Of a DNA stretch of 64,000 nt, positions 7,978 to 16,433 are shown in pieces (the first letter of the stretch is position 1; the number at the start of each line of letters is the position of its first letter). A model generated the notes under the pieces. That model had not been told where the DNA came from. It saw only the letters and a program-made list of their open reading frames with translations, and searched no databases. A program made the translations under genes and the position numbers. Source of the DNA: Sporosarcina sp. NCCP-2222 (GTDB lineage Bacteria; Bacillota; Bacilli; Bacillales_A; Planococcaceae); NCBI RefSeq assembly GCF_023168145.1, contig NZ_BQYK01000004.1, forward strand, positions 341,085 through 405,084. The letters are read 5' to 3'.

Positions 7978-8895
7978 TTAAAGTTCATGTAATCTCGGCA
8001 AAGCGGTCAATGCCCCTTGCTTTGTCGTTGCCAATGCCCCCATTCGATTGGCGAAGCGAATGAATTCTATCCATCCCTTTGGATCTTCCGGTATCCCTTT
8101 TGTATAGAGTTCGCGAAGGATGCCTGCCATAAATGCATCTCCCGCTCCTGTCGTATCCACAACTTTGACAGGTTCTACGCCAACGCGATGCTGTTCACCG
8201 TCGATGACACCGATCGTGCCCCGTTCGCCTGCTGTGACGAGAATAACAGGAATTTCATAACCGGAAAGCCGCCGGATTCCGCCCTCCACTGTATGGGAAC
8301 CTGTTAAAAAGGACAGTTCCTCTTCTGTCACTTTCAACAAATCCACATCCGGGAGGAAAGAAGTAATTGTCTCCCTGCACTCCATCTCGCTTTTCCAGCG
8401 CTTCAGCCGGATATTGGCATCAAAGGAAAGGAAAAGCCCTCTTTGCTTTGCCATCTTGACGGCTTCCCGAGACGTTCGGAGCGCTGTAGGATGAAACATG
8501 GTGCCCGATGCAAAGTGAAAGATAGACGCCTGATCAAATATCTCTTCCTGCAAGTCTTCCGGCTGCACTTGAATATCAGGCGTCTCATCGATATACGAAT
8601 GGAAAATCCGCTCAAATCCTTCTGTTAAATGAACAATCACACCACTTACCCGCTTGTCCGGAACCCGTTTAGCGAAAGACAAGTCGACGCCTTCTTCTTC
8701 TATCTTCTTCCTGACATCGGATGAGGTATCATCATCCCCAGTCACCGTTATATAAGATGCCGGAACGCCGAGCCTTGATATTCCAACTGCCACGTTGACA
8801 GTCGTTCCGCCCACATGCGTCGTAAAGGTTCGATTTGTTGCGTCATCTGCTACATAATCAACGAACGCATCACCATACACTACTACTCGTTTCAT
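7978..8895 (-). CDS. PfkB-family carbohydrate kinase (fructokinase-like)
   Basis: A 305-aa ribokinase-fold kinase. It begins MKRVVVYGDAFVDYVADD and has GGTTVNVAVGISRLG, the substrate-side signature, and near the C-terminus the DTTGAGDAFMAGIL motif with the catalytic Asp and anion hole. The family phosphorylates fructose or related sugars with ATP; fructose is likely but not proven. Start chosen at 8895 with AAAGGGAG upstream, because the 46-residue upstream extension reads across promoter-like sequence. A sucrose-phosphate synthase/phosphatase operon lies 2.4 kb away, and fructokinase is the usual partner of such pathways. Monocistronic. Confidence 0.8.
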   Translation of the reverse strand: MKRVVVYGDAFVDYVADDATNRTFTTHVGGTTVNVAVGISRLGVPASYITVTGDDDTSSDVRKKIEEEGVDLSFAKRVPDKRVSGVIVHLTEGFERIFHSYIDETPDIQVQPEDLQEEIFDQASIFHFASGTMFHPTALRTSREAVKMAKQRGLFLSFDANIRLKRWKSEMECRETITSFLPDVDLLKVTEEELSFLTGSHTVEGGIRRLSGYEIPVILVTAGERGTIGVIDGEQHRVGVEPVKVVDTTGAGDAFMAGILRELYTKGIPEDPKGWIEFIRFANRMGALATTKQGALTALPRLHEL

Positions 8896-9122
8896 GCCAC
8901 AATAACTCCCTTTCTTTTCATTTTCATTATACAAAATAAGTACCTGACTCATCACCTGAAATCCATACCAGTGCTGTGACATTCTTCGCGCCTTTGAATA
9001 AACTAAAATAACTATTTTTTTGAGTCTATGCATACTTGCAAGTCAGTTAGGGTATAGATTGATATGTATTATGCATTCCGCTATCTTGGCGGGAACTTCA
9101 TCATGACAAGGAGGTACAATCG

Positions 9123-9479
9123 ATGGATATCATCCTCGCGGCTTTCGATACGCTCATTATCCTGTTGTACATCACATTGATCGCATTTATTACGCCCATC
9201 TTAATGAAAGTCTTGCAAAAAAGGAACTACGATATATTTTTTCAATTGATTCCTGTCTTTATTCTCACATTCGTTACGAGTCTTGCCATCTTTCTTGGAA
9301 CAGGCGGATTCGAAGAGTCGCTCCTATTTTTCCAGCTGACGACCATTATCTCGCTCGTCCTGATCGGCATTCTTTTATTCGTAACGCTCGCCATGAAGAA
9401 GTTATGGCACCAGCAGTATGAAAAAATGTTGGATTGGATTATTACATTCAAGACAGAACGAAGCTTCTCGCTAAAATAA
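9123..9479 (+). CDS. Hypothetical three-TM membrane protein
   Basis: A 118-aa protein with three hydrophobic helices (about 5-30, 38-58, 66-90) and a basic C-terminal tail. No family recognised. Start ATG behind AAGGAGG with an 8-nt spacer. Monocistronic, terminated by its own hairpin overlapping the stop codon. Confidence 0.6.
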   Translation: MDIILAAFDTLIILLYITLIAFITPILMKVLQKRNYDIFFQLIPVFILTFVTSLAIFLGTGGFEESLLFFQLTTIISLVLIGILLFVTLAMKKLWHQQYEKMLDWIITFKTERSFSLK

Positions 9480-9497
9480 GCGGGGAGTTTTTTAGTT
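9461..9497 (+). terminator. Terminator overlapping stop codon
   Basis: CTTCTCGCT and AGCGGGGAG pair around a six-base loop containing the TAA stop, followed by TTTTTT. Confidence 0.75.
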
Positions 9498-9558
9498 TGA
9501 TTCCATCTTCTGCCGCGTTACAATATTTGTATTACATAACGGAAAGAAGCGTGGTCAG

Positions 9559-10755
9559 ATGGCACTTCATGAACGGTTTTATTACCAAGACGCATATCAG
9601 AAGGAATTTACAGCGGAAGTTTTGCGGCAAGCGGAGGACGAGAATGGCCGGCCTTATGTCGTCCTTTCCAATACGGCCTTCTATCCGACCGGCGGCGGGC
9701 AGCCTCATGACACGGGCTCAATCCAGAGGATAGCCGTTGTGGATGTGGAAGAAGTCGACAGCGAGATCCGTCATTACCTGGCCGAACCACTTCAAGAAGC
9801 TGTTCAGGTGGAAGGGGTTATCGATTGGGAGCGACGCTTTGATCATATGCAACAGCATGCGGGCCAGCATATTTTAACCGCCTCCTTCGTAGAATTGTTC
9901 GGATTCCCTACAGTCAGTTTCCACCTAGGAAAAGAGCTTGTCAGCATCGATCTGGATGTTGAAGAGGTAACGGAGGAACAATTGCGTGCAGCAGAACGGC
10001 TGGCCAACGACATCCTGCTAAACAACCGGCCGATCGAAACGAAATGGGTAACGGAGGAAGAACTGGACCAATACGCTTTGCGCAAACAACTGGCTGTCAC
10101 CGATGAGATCCGTCTCGTCATCATCCCTGATTTTGATTATAACGGCTGTGGGGGAACTCATCCGAAATCGACAGGAGAAGTCGGTCTCATTTCGATTCTT
10201 GGCACAGAAAAACAAAAACGGAAAACCCGAGTCCATTTCGTTTGCGGCGGACGGGTGCTTAAACAGCTTCATAAGAAAAATGCGGAGCTGCGGGAGGCAT
10301 CCCAGTTATTAAGTGCCCCAGAGGATGGTGTCAGCGAAGCCATTGCAAAACTGCAATCCTCCCATCACATTCTCGAAAAATCATTGGAAGATGCGAACGA
10401 GACGTTATTAGCTGTCGAAGCGAAAGAGCTGGCGGATTCCAAAGAGGAGACATCTGTCATCAAGGCGGCTTTCACTAACCGGACCGTTCAGGAATTGCAA
10501 AAACTGGCGCGGCTCATCGCCCAGGAAGATGAATCTGCAATTGTTTTCCTCGTGGCAAAAAATGATACGAAGCTTCAATTCGTTGCAGCACGAGGTGCGG
10601 CTGTTTCGACTAGCATGAAACAAGTCGCTTCCGGCGTACTTCCTCTCCTAAATGGAAAAGGGGGCGGCAACGATGCATTCGTCCAAGGCGGCGGCGAGCG
10701 CACAATGCTGGCGGATGAACTGCTTGAAGCTATGGAGAAGACAATCTTGCAATAA
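9559..10755 (+). CDS. Alanyl-tRNA editing protein AlaX (long form with DHHA1 domain)
   Basis: A 398-aa trans-editing enzyme that hydrolyses mischarged aminoacyl-tRNA(Ala). N-terminal half: threonyl/alanyl-tRNA second additional domain with zinc ligands HMQQHAGQH (about residue 94-102) and CGGTH (about 198-202). C-terminal half: DHHA1 domain ending GKGGGNDAFVQGGG. The length fits AlaX-L. Cytoplasmic. Start ATG behind GGAAAGAAG. Stands alone, closed by a strong terminator. Confidence 0.9.
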   Translation: MALHERFYYQDAYQKEFTAEVLRQAEDENGRPYVVLSNTAFYPTGGGQPHDTGSIQRIAVVDVEEVDSEIRHYLAEPLQEAVQVEGVIDWERRFDHMQQHAGQHILTASFVELFGFPTVSFHLGKELVSIDLDVEEVTEEQLRAAERLANDILLNNRPIETKWVTEEELDQYALRKQLAVTDEIRLVIIPDFDYNGCGGTHPKSTGEVGLISILGTEKQKRKTRVHFVCGGRVLKQLHKKNAELREASQLLSAPEDGVSEAIAKLQSSHHILEKSLEDANETLLAVEAKELADSKEETSVIKAAFTNRTVQELQKLARLIAQEDESAIVFLVAKNDTKLQFVAARGAAVSTSMKQVASGVLPLLNGKGGGNDAFVQGGGERTMLADELLEAMEKTILQ

Positions 10756-10767
10756 ATCCCTAAAACA

Positions 10768-10799
10768 GGCGGCCTGGATATCCAGGACCGCCTTTTTTT
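10768..10799. terminator. Terminator between alaX and cytochrome remnant
   Basis: GGCGGCCTGGATATCCAGG is answered by ACCGCC (one bulge), followed by TTTTTTT on the plus strand; it can also stop the opposing remnant. Confidence 0.85.
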
Positions 10800-11195
10800 A
10801 CTCTTTTCCTAACACTTCGTTCCAGTCAATTGTGCCGTCTTTGATCTGATCGCGTCGTTCTTTATTCATAATATCAGTCGGCCGATCGCCTTTTGGCCAA
10901 TCTTTGTCATGATTCTTCCATTCCGGGCGATCCTTTGACAGTATAAAAGCTGCCAAGTCACTCGCCTCTTGGTCTGTCAAAGTGCCTGCCTGGCCTACAG
11001 GCATGTTATTTTGAATATATCCGGCCATTTTGGACATACGCGCAATTCCTGCTCCATCATTGAATGAACCATCTCCCCAAAGGGCAGGACCTGTATTCGA
11101 GCCTGTACCTGTGCCATCCCCTGCATGGCAGGCGATTCAAGAACATTTTCAGTATTCTTCTCCATTTTTCCAATTCACTTGATACCACTCGGCTC
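10798..11195 (-). pseudogene. Decayed c-type cytochrome (TsdA/SoxAX-like domain), heme site broken
   Basis: From 11037 down the frame is intact and reads as the distal part of a class I cytochrome c: GPALWGDGSFNDGAGIARMS, then the methionine ligand region QNNMPVG, then LTDQEASDLAAFILSKDRP, which resembles the C-terminal domain of thiosulfate dehydrogenases. Upstream in the same frame the heme motif should be CxxCH but reads TGA-ATC-GCC-TGC-CAT, i.e. stop-I-A-C-H: the first heme cysteine has become a stop (11136-11138). A second in-frame TGA lies 12 nt further upstream, after WYQVNWKNGEEY. No start or signal peptide remains. It cannot bind heme covalently as written. A sequencing error cannot explain both stops easily. 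Confidence 0.75.
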
Positions 11196-11220
11196 TTTCC
11201 AAACTTCACAGAGACGTAAT

Positions 11221-11245
11221 GTTACTGTCACAAACAACAGGGTAT
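11221..11245 (+). promoter_or_regulatory. Sigma-B-like promoter of sucrose-phosphate operon
   Basis: GTTACT (11221-11226) and a perfect GGGTAT (11240-11245) are 13 nt apart and lie 52 nt before the glycosyltransferase start. The -35 is a partial match. Confidence 0.5.
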
Positions 11246-11296
11246 AGATATAGTGATAGACGTTCACTAGAATCCAATTTGGAAAGGGGAATCTTT

Positions 11297-12517
11297 ATGC
11301 GGAAAAAGCTATTATTCATTTCCGATCATGGCGATCCGCTGGCAGCCCTAGGTGGTGAACAAGCAGGCGGACAAAACAACTATGTAAAACAACTGGCCCT
11401 GGCACTTGATCAAACAGGACATCAAGTCGATGTAATTACACATTGGGCAGATGAATCAAAACCACATACTGAATCATTTGGCAATCGATGCCGTGTCATT
11501 CGCATCGCTGGTGGCAAGAAAGGATACGTGCCAAAAAGCGATTTGTATGACTTGCTTCCTGACTTTTACGCAGAAATGTGTGAGACGATCGATCCGTCGT
11601 CATATGACGCCATGCATACCCATTATTGGCTTTCCGGCCTGCTCGGCTTAAACATGGTCAAAGATTACGGGTTGCCGTGGATCCATACGTCCCACTCACT
11701 CGGAATTGCGAAAGCGCAAGCGACAGGTCAGCGCGAGCAAGAGCGCCTTCAGGCGGAACGTGTCATCTTGGAGCATGCAGACACAATTGTCGCTACTACT
11801 AAAACGGAGCGGAATCTAATCCAAGGATTTGTGACGGACCCCGCACCAATCCAAGTGATTCCGATCGGGGTTGATAAAAGCTTTGAATCAAAAGCTTTTT
11901 CTACACAAAGCGACTCCCCCTATTTCGCTTTTGCCGGTCGCTTGGAATCGACAAAAGGGATCTTCACACTTATCCGCGCTTTTCGTTTATTAAAAGAAAA
12001 AAACGAACTTTCTACATCTACAAAGCTCGTGATTGCGGGAGGCGACACGAACAAAGTGGATCCACAGAACAAAACACCCATCTGCCCTAAATTAAAAAAA
12101 GCAGTCAATGGAGTGGAAGATCATATCCTATTCGTAGGCGCACGCACCCAATCCCAATTGGCTCAATTGTTTAATGGAGCAACGGCTGTTGTCGTTCCTT
12201 CCACATACGAATCCTTCGGCATGGTTGCTGCGGAAGCGCAAGCGTGCGGCTGTCCTGTCATCGCATCAGCTGTTGGCGGATTAAAAGACGTCGTACAACA
12301 TCGGGAAACAGGCCTCCATGTGGAACGGGAAAACCCCTTGCAACTGGCTCGCGCGATGAAGTTCTTAGCAGCCAATCAAGAGTTCGCCCGCCTGCTTGGA
12401 CGAAAAGCCGCTTCTTTTGCTAGGCGGGAGTTTAATTGGCCAACCGTTGCCAAGAAGATGGACAACATTTATGAGGTGGTCATACGTGAAACAGAAAAAA
12501 TTTATGCTGGCGACTGA
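11297..12517 (+). CDS. GT4 glycosyltransferase, sucrose-phosphate synthase-like
   Basis: A 406-aa GT-B fold enzyme. The N-terminus FISDHGDPLAALGGEQAGGQ (about residues 7-26) is the sucrose-phosphate synthase/sucrose synthase signature that binds the acceptor. C-terminal GT4 features: FAGRLESTKGIFTLIRAF, VPSTYESFGMVAAEAQACG and the nucleotide-sugar ExxxxxxxE motif. Likely reaction: NDP-glucose plus fructose 6-phosphate to sucrose 6-phosphate. ATG at 11297 behind GGAAAGGGG. The next gene overlaps it and encodes a matching phosphatase, and a sigma-B-like promoter precedes it, so a stress-induced compatible solute pathway is plausible. Other glycosyl acceptors cannot be excluded. Confidence 0.75.
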   Translation: MRKKLLFISDHGDPLAALGGEQAGGQNNYVKQLALALDQTGHQVDVITHWADESKPHTESFGNRCRVIRIAGGKKGYVPKSDLYDLLPDFYAEMCETIDPSSYDAMHTHYWLSGLLGLNMVKDYGLPWIHTSHSLGIAKAQATGQREQERLQAERVILEHADTIVATTKTERNLIQGFVTDPAPIQVIPIGVDKSFESKAFSTQSDSPYFAFAGRLESTKGIFTLIRAFRLLKEKNELSTSTKLVIAGGDTNKVDPQNKTPICPKLKKAVNGVEDHILFVGARTQSQLAQLFNGATAVVVPSTYESFGMVAAEAQACGCPVIASAVGGLKDVVQHRETGLHVERENPLQLARAMKFLAANQEFARLLGRKAASFARREFNWPTVAKKMDNIYEVVIRETEKIYAGD

Positions 12518-13217
12518 TTTGGATGGAACGCTTGTCGGAAACGAGGAGGGGCTTGCAGATTTGCTTGCTTATTACGACGGAGCACCTTATGAGGTGGCCC
12601 TTGTATATGTAACGGGGCGACATCTCGACTCTGCCAAATCGTTGATCAAAGAAGTATCCTTGCCTATCCCGGACCTGCTCATTACAGATGTCGGGACTGC
12701 TATCTACCATCACGATGGCGAAGACTCCGATTGGAAGCAGAAAATGAATGAGCATTGGCTGCCTGATCGGATTGTCGAGATTGCCACTGACTTCCCGGAG
12801 CTAAAGCGGCAGCAGCTTCCGAACGATTACCGCGTATCCTATACGGTAGATAGCAATCCTAGCGCGGCAGGGAAGTTTAAGAAGAGACTAGAACAGGAGG
12901 GAATCCCCCATACGTTCATCTTCAGCTCCAATCGGGACATCGATGTGCTGCCGCCTTCTTCCGGGAAAGGACGGGCACTGAAGTATGTCATCGAGCGCTA
13001 TGCGGCTCCAGATGTCAAGCTGCTCATCGCAGGCGATTCAGGAAATGACATTGACATGTTGTCGCTCGGACACCCTGCTGTTATTGTCGGAAACGCCCAG
13101 CCGGAGTTGCTTGATATGGTCGATCATCCCAATCTGTTCCGTGCCAAAACCCATTGCGCCGCCGGTATCCATGAGGCATGGGTGCATTTTTATGATAAAA
13201 AAGACAAGCACGCATAG
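12486..13217 (+). CDS. HAD phosphatase, sucrose-6-phosphate phosphatase family
   Basis: A 243-aa HAD hydrolase with catalytic motif I ATDLDGTL (residues about 8-15), motif II VTGR, a C2-type cap and motif III/IV GDSGNDIDMLSLGHPAVIVGNAQ. It matches the S6PP-like group (sucrose phosphatase and relatives). The GTG at 12486 is chosen for the GAGGTGG site eight bases upstream; it overlaps the glycosyltransferase by 32 nt, so the two are translationally linked. Predicted step: sucrose 6-phosphate to sucrose. Ends in a terminator hairpin that begins within the last codons. Confidence 0.75.
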   Translation: MKQKKFMLATDLDGTLVGNEEGLADLLAYYDGAPYEVALVYVTGRHLDSAKSLIKEVSLPIPDLLITDVGTAIYHHDGEDSDWKQKMNEHWLPDRIVEIATDFPELKRQQLPNDYRVSYTVDSNPSAAGKFKKRLEQEGIPHTFIFSSNRDIDVLPPSSGKGRALKYVIERYAAPDVKLLIAGDSGNDIDMLSLGHPAVIVGNAQPELLDMVDHPNLFRAKTHCAAGIHEAWVHFYDKKDKHA

Positions 13218-13245
13218 GGAAACCTATACATGCTTGTCTCTTTTG
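13202..13245. terminator. Terminator overlapping end of S6PP gene
   Basis: AGACAAGCA-CGCATAGG pairs with CCTAT-TGCTTGTCT, followed by TTTT; it also faces the proS end. Confidence 0.75.
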
Positions 13246-13246
13246 A

Positions 13247-14683
13247 TTAATACGCTCTTGCAAACCAAACCGTATGCTTCGCTTCTTTACCACAGTTAAT
13301 ACATACATGTTTTTCTGCAGGCGGGTTGAATGGAATATTGCGCGTCGTGAATTTTGTTTCTTCTTTCACATGCTCTTCACACGCATCATCTCCACACCAG
13401 CCGGCAAGGATCCATCCAGGGATCTCCCCTTTTTCTTGAGAGCTGGCAATATGCTCTTTTAGCTCCGACAATTTGTCGATATGCGTGTGGGAGTGCTCTT
13501 CCCGGAATTTCCGTGCTTTTTCAAGCAGGCGCGTTTGCATCGTTTCGAGTTCTTGTTCGATGCGTTCTACGACATTCGCAAGATCGACTGCTACTTTATC
13601 CGCTTCATCACGAGCCTTCATCAATGCCTGGTTATTCTCCAGGTCACGCGGACCAAGCTCCAGACGGACCGGTACTCCTTTTAATTCCCACTCATTGAAC
13701 TTGAAGCCAGGAGATTGATCGGAATCATCCAGACGGACGCGGATGCCTTTCGCTTTCAGTGCCGCGTAAACCTCATCCAGCTTCTCCATGATCGCCGGAT
13801 TTTTCTTCCACGGACCGACCGGAATCAAAATAACCTGCGTTGGTGCAATGCGCGGCGGCAAGACTAATCCTTGCTCATCCCCATGCACCATGATGACCGA
13901 TCCGATGAGACGAGTGGACGTTCCCCATGATGTCGTATGAACGTACTCATGACGATTTTCTTTCGTTAAATACTTAATATCAAATGCTTCCGCGAATTTT
14001 GTGCCTAAGTAATGGGAAGTCCCGGCTTGAACTGCCTTGCCGTCCTTCATCATTGCTTCAATGGAATACGTATCGACTGCTCCCGCAAAACGCTCGGATG
14101 GCGTCTTTTGACCATCATAAACAGGAATAGCAAGAAGTCCTTCGACTACTTCCTTATAGATGTTCAGCATTTGCATCGTCTCTTGGCGTGCTTCCTCTTC
14201 ATCCACATGAGCTGTGTGCCCTTCCTGCCATAGGAATTCAGACGTCCGGATGAACGGCAGCGTCTTTTTCTCCCAACGGAAGACGTTCGCCCACTGGTTG
14301 ATCAAAACCGGAAGATCGCGGTAGCTCTTAATCCAATCGGAATACAAATGACCGATCATCGTCTCGGACGTCGGACGGAGTGCCAGCCGCTCCTCCAATT
14401 TCTCACCTGCCGCCTCAGTTACCCAAGGAAGCTCTGGCGAGAAGCCTTCGATATGGTCCTTCTCTTTTTGGAAAAACGATTCAGGAATCAACATCGGGAA
14501 ATACGCATTGCGATGACCCGTTTCCTTGAAACGGCGGTTCATCTCTTCCTGAATATGCTCCCAAATCTCAAAGCCATCCGGTTTGAATGCGATACATCCA
14601 CGAACTGGTGTATAGTCCATCAAATCTGCCTTTTGGATCGTATCAATGTACCATTTTGAAAAATCATTTTGTTGATTGCTCAA
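13247..14683 (-). CDS. proS: Prolyl-tRNA synthetase, archaeal/eukaryotic (short) type
   Basis: A 478-aa class II synthetase without the bacterial editing insertion. Motif 2/3 regions are visible: PTSETMIGHLYSDWIKSYRD, VFRWEKKTLPFIRTSEFLWQ and GSVIMVHGDEQGLVLPPRIA. The zinc-type C-terminal domain has CGDDACEEHVKEE and CINCGKEAKHTVWFARAY, ending in the conserved Tyr. It charges tRNA(Pro). The TTG at 14683 is the real start: AGAAGGAGG lies within the seven codons of an apparent upstream ATG. A T-box riboswitch directly upstream controls it. Bacilli often hold this as a second ProRS; whether the bacterial-type ProS exists elsewhere cannot be seen. Confidence 0.92.
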   Translation of the reverse strand: MSNQQNDFSKWYIDTIQKADLMDYTPVRGCIAFKPDGFEIWEHIQEEMNRRFKETGHRNAYFPMLIPESFFQKEKDHIEGFSPELPWVTEAAGEKLEERLALRPTSETMIGHLYSDWIKSYRDLPVLINQWANVFRWEKKTLPFIRTSEFLWQEGHTAHVDEEEARQETMQMLNIYKEVVEGLLAIPVYDGQKTPSERFAGAVDTYSIEAMMKDGKAVQAGTSHYLGTKFAEAFDIKYLTKENRHEYVHTTSWGTSTRLIGSVIMVHGDEQGLVLPPRIAPTQVILIPVGPWKKNPAIMEKLDEVYAALKAKGIRVRLDDSDQSPGFKFNEWELKGVPVRLELGPRDLENNQALMKARDEADKVAVDLANVVERIEQELETMQTRLLEKARKFREEHSHTHIDKLSELKEHIASSQEKGEIPGWILAGWCGDDACEEHVKEETKFTTRNIPFNPPAEKHVCINCGKEAKHTVWFARAY

Positions 14684-14703
14684 AAGTATAACCTCCTTCT
14701 GCA

Positions 14704-14958
14704 TAATAAAAAGCGCAAAGACGTCCTATAAAAAAGGACGTCTTTGCGCTGGGTCGACGTGGTACCACCTTTGTTCGGCCTATGGTTGCCATAAGCCCTC
14801 AAACGTTTCGTAACGGAACGACCCGGTCATGTTTGCATGACATCTCCGTGGTAGGTTTCAATGAAAAGCGGTGGCATAACTCTCAGCAATCGCTATGCTT
14901 TCTGTATCACAATTTCCATCTACTCGGCCACTTCATGGATTTCATATTGACTCTACTA
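14704..14958 (-). promoter_or_regulatory. T-box riboswitch (tRNA-Pro) upstream of proS
   Basis: On the minus strand the invariant T-box AAAGGTGGTACCACG occupies 14758-14772. It is followed by a 15-bp perfect terminator stem (14711-14725 with 14736-14750) and a U run. Upstream lie Stem I elements (CCGAGTAGATGG, CTGAGAG) and a Stem III-like hairpin GTCATG/CATGAC. The likely specifier is CCU, read at 14855-14853 in GAAACCUACCAC, followed by the usual purine. Uncharged tRNA(Pro) would pair and favour antitermination. Confidence 0.88.
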
Positions 14959-14989
14959 TACCAAATAGGATTGTCATATACAATCGCGT

Positions 14990-15733
14990 TTATACAGTTG
15001 TGCAAATATCGTCAAAATAGGCAGACAGTGATTGATTGCGCCCCGCCTCATGCCACTCGTGATAAAGTCGGAACACCTGCTGGACATCCCCATGATGAAA
15101 CTCAACGATGTCTTTCACCTTCAAAAAGCTGCGCCAGTAATCGAACATAATGCTTGATATCGATCCTGCATATGTACCCGCTCCGAAGTCATCCAATGAA
15201 TGACCGCCATACTGTTCCTGAAAAGTTTTTACAAGAGTACCTTCCACTTTCGTCAATTCATTGAAATAGTCTTCGCCAAGAAAACGTCGCGGCAAATAAA
15301 AGCACATGCCCTCCTCAAACCAGATCGAATCTTCCCGGTCATCATCAAATTCGTCCAAAAACAGCTCACTATGATGAGTCAATTCATGTGCCAGAATTTC
15401 AAACAGATGATCCTCGCCAAATTTCTCATAATAAGACTTGATCCCAGGCAACTCGTTCCCATCCAATTGAAGCAACATCAAGTCCCGCCATTGCTCAAGC
15501 TCCGGTGATAGGTAAATGAACTCCTCATTCGTATATGCTGGAATCGGAAGAGCGGAAAAAACAGTCGTCGCCAGTTCTGCGGATGTCCACATAACAGCTT
15601 TCGGTGTTTCCTCCAGTTGATAGGAGGACCGCAGTACTTCCTCGTATTTCCCCAGCCTTTCCATTTGGCGTTTGATCAGAGCTGCATGCTGTTCGCATTC
15701 CTCCGCAGTTTCAAAGCATAAGATAGATTTCAT
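14990..15733 (-). CDS. HExxH zinc-metallopeptidase-like protein (gluzincin pattern)
   Basis: A 247-aa cytoplasmic protein without signal peptide. HELTHH (about residue 124-129) followed 24 residues later by WFEEGMCFYLPRR gives the HExxH...E zinc pattern of peptidase MA-like enzymes. No close family name recognised. The start at 15733 follows GAGGGGG; an upstream ATG at 15757 lies in the ribosome site. Monocistronic, just downstream (30 nt) of where the proS T-box leader begins, in the same direction; its own terminator is not obvious. Confidence 0.65.
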   Translation of the reverse strand: MKSILCFETAEECEQHAALIKRQMERLGKYEEVLRSSYQLEETPKAVMWTSAELATTVFSALPIPAYTNEEFIYLSPELEQWRDLMLLQLDGNELPGIKSYYEKFGEDHLFEILAHELTHHSELFLDEFDDDREDSIWFEEGMCFYLPRRFLGEDYFNELTKVEGTLVKTFQEQYGGHSLDDFGAGTYAGSISSIMFDYWRSFLKVKDIVEFHHGDVQQVFRLYHEWHEAGRNQSLSAYFDDICTTV

Positions 15734-15870
15734 GAAACATTCCCCCTCTTTATACAAACATTCTAGCAGACGGATTCACATTAATTCATACAGTTGCTTT
15801 TCCGATGCCGCTCTTCTATACTTTTTACACAAAATGTTTTTTCGTTACTTATTAATGGGAGGTTTTATAT

Positions 15871-16299
15871 ATGTTGAAAACTACAGTATTTGAACAGTTG
15901 AAAACGGCTATGAGAGAGAAAGATACGTTATCAAAAGGCGTGCTCACTTTATTGAAATCGGCGCTTGACCTGACTGAGAAAGAAAAAGGGGCTCCGCTCA
16001 CAGAGGAAGAAGAAACAGCGATCGTCAATCGGGAAATCAAACAAACTAACCAGGCGCTTGAAGGAGCACAAAGTGCACAGCGGGATGATTTGATCGAACA
16101 GGAAAAAGCAAAATTGACCCTGTTGAAATCATTTTTGCCAAAGCAATTAACTGAGGAAGAAGTCGCAGCTTTATTGACAGAAGCGGGTGTTTCCCAAGGA
16201 ATGAATATGGGCGATGCGATGAAAATCGCCAAACCATTGCTCGCGGGCAAGACAGATGGCGCCACCATGTCAAAAGTGGTGAAGAGCTTAATTCAATAA
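15871..16299 (+). CDS. yqeY: YqeY, GatB/YqeY domain protein
   Basis: A 142-aa helical protein with the whole YqeY fold: TLLKSALDLTEKEKG, EEEETAIVNREIKQ, LTLLKSFLPKQLTEEEV and GDAMKIAKPLLAGKTDG. The domain resembles the tRNA-binding tail of GatB/GatE; its role is uncertain. ATG behind GGGAGG. Usually found after rpsU; here it stands alone with its own terminator. Confidence 0.9.
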   Translation: MLKTTVFEQLKTAMREKDTLSKGVLTLLKSALDLTEKEKGAPLTEEEETAIVNREIKQTNQALEGAQSAQRDDLIEQEKAKLTLLKSFLPKQLTEEEVAALLTEAGVSQGMNMGDAMKIAKPLLAGKTDGATMSKVVKSLIQ

Positions 16300-16309
16300 G
16301 AAGTTGAAG

Positions 16310-16338
16310 TCCCCTGCTGTAGGCAGGGGATTTTTTGT
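16310..16338 (+). terminator. Terminator of yqeY
   Basis: CCCCTGC and GGCAGGGG flank a short loop and are followed by ATTTTTT. Confidence 0.9.
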
Positions 16339-16340
16339 AT

Positions 16341-16371
16341 AAAAAAAGGGAACTGAAGCTGCTCCCTTTTC
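16341..16371 (-). terminator. Terminator of MFS transporter
   Basis: On the minus strand AAAAGGGAGC and GTTCCCTTTT flank a short loop, followed by a U run. Confidence 0.7.
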
Positions 16372-16433
16372 ATCGCCGGCTTTCCGTCCTGATTCCGGCG
16401 ACCGAGCAGCAGGACGAGGAAATTGTCCCCATG

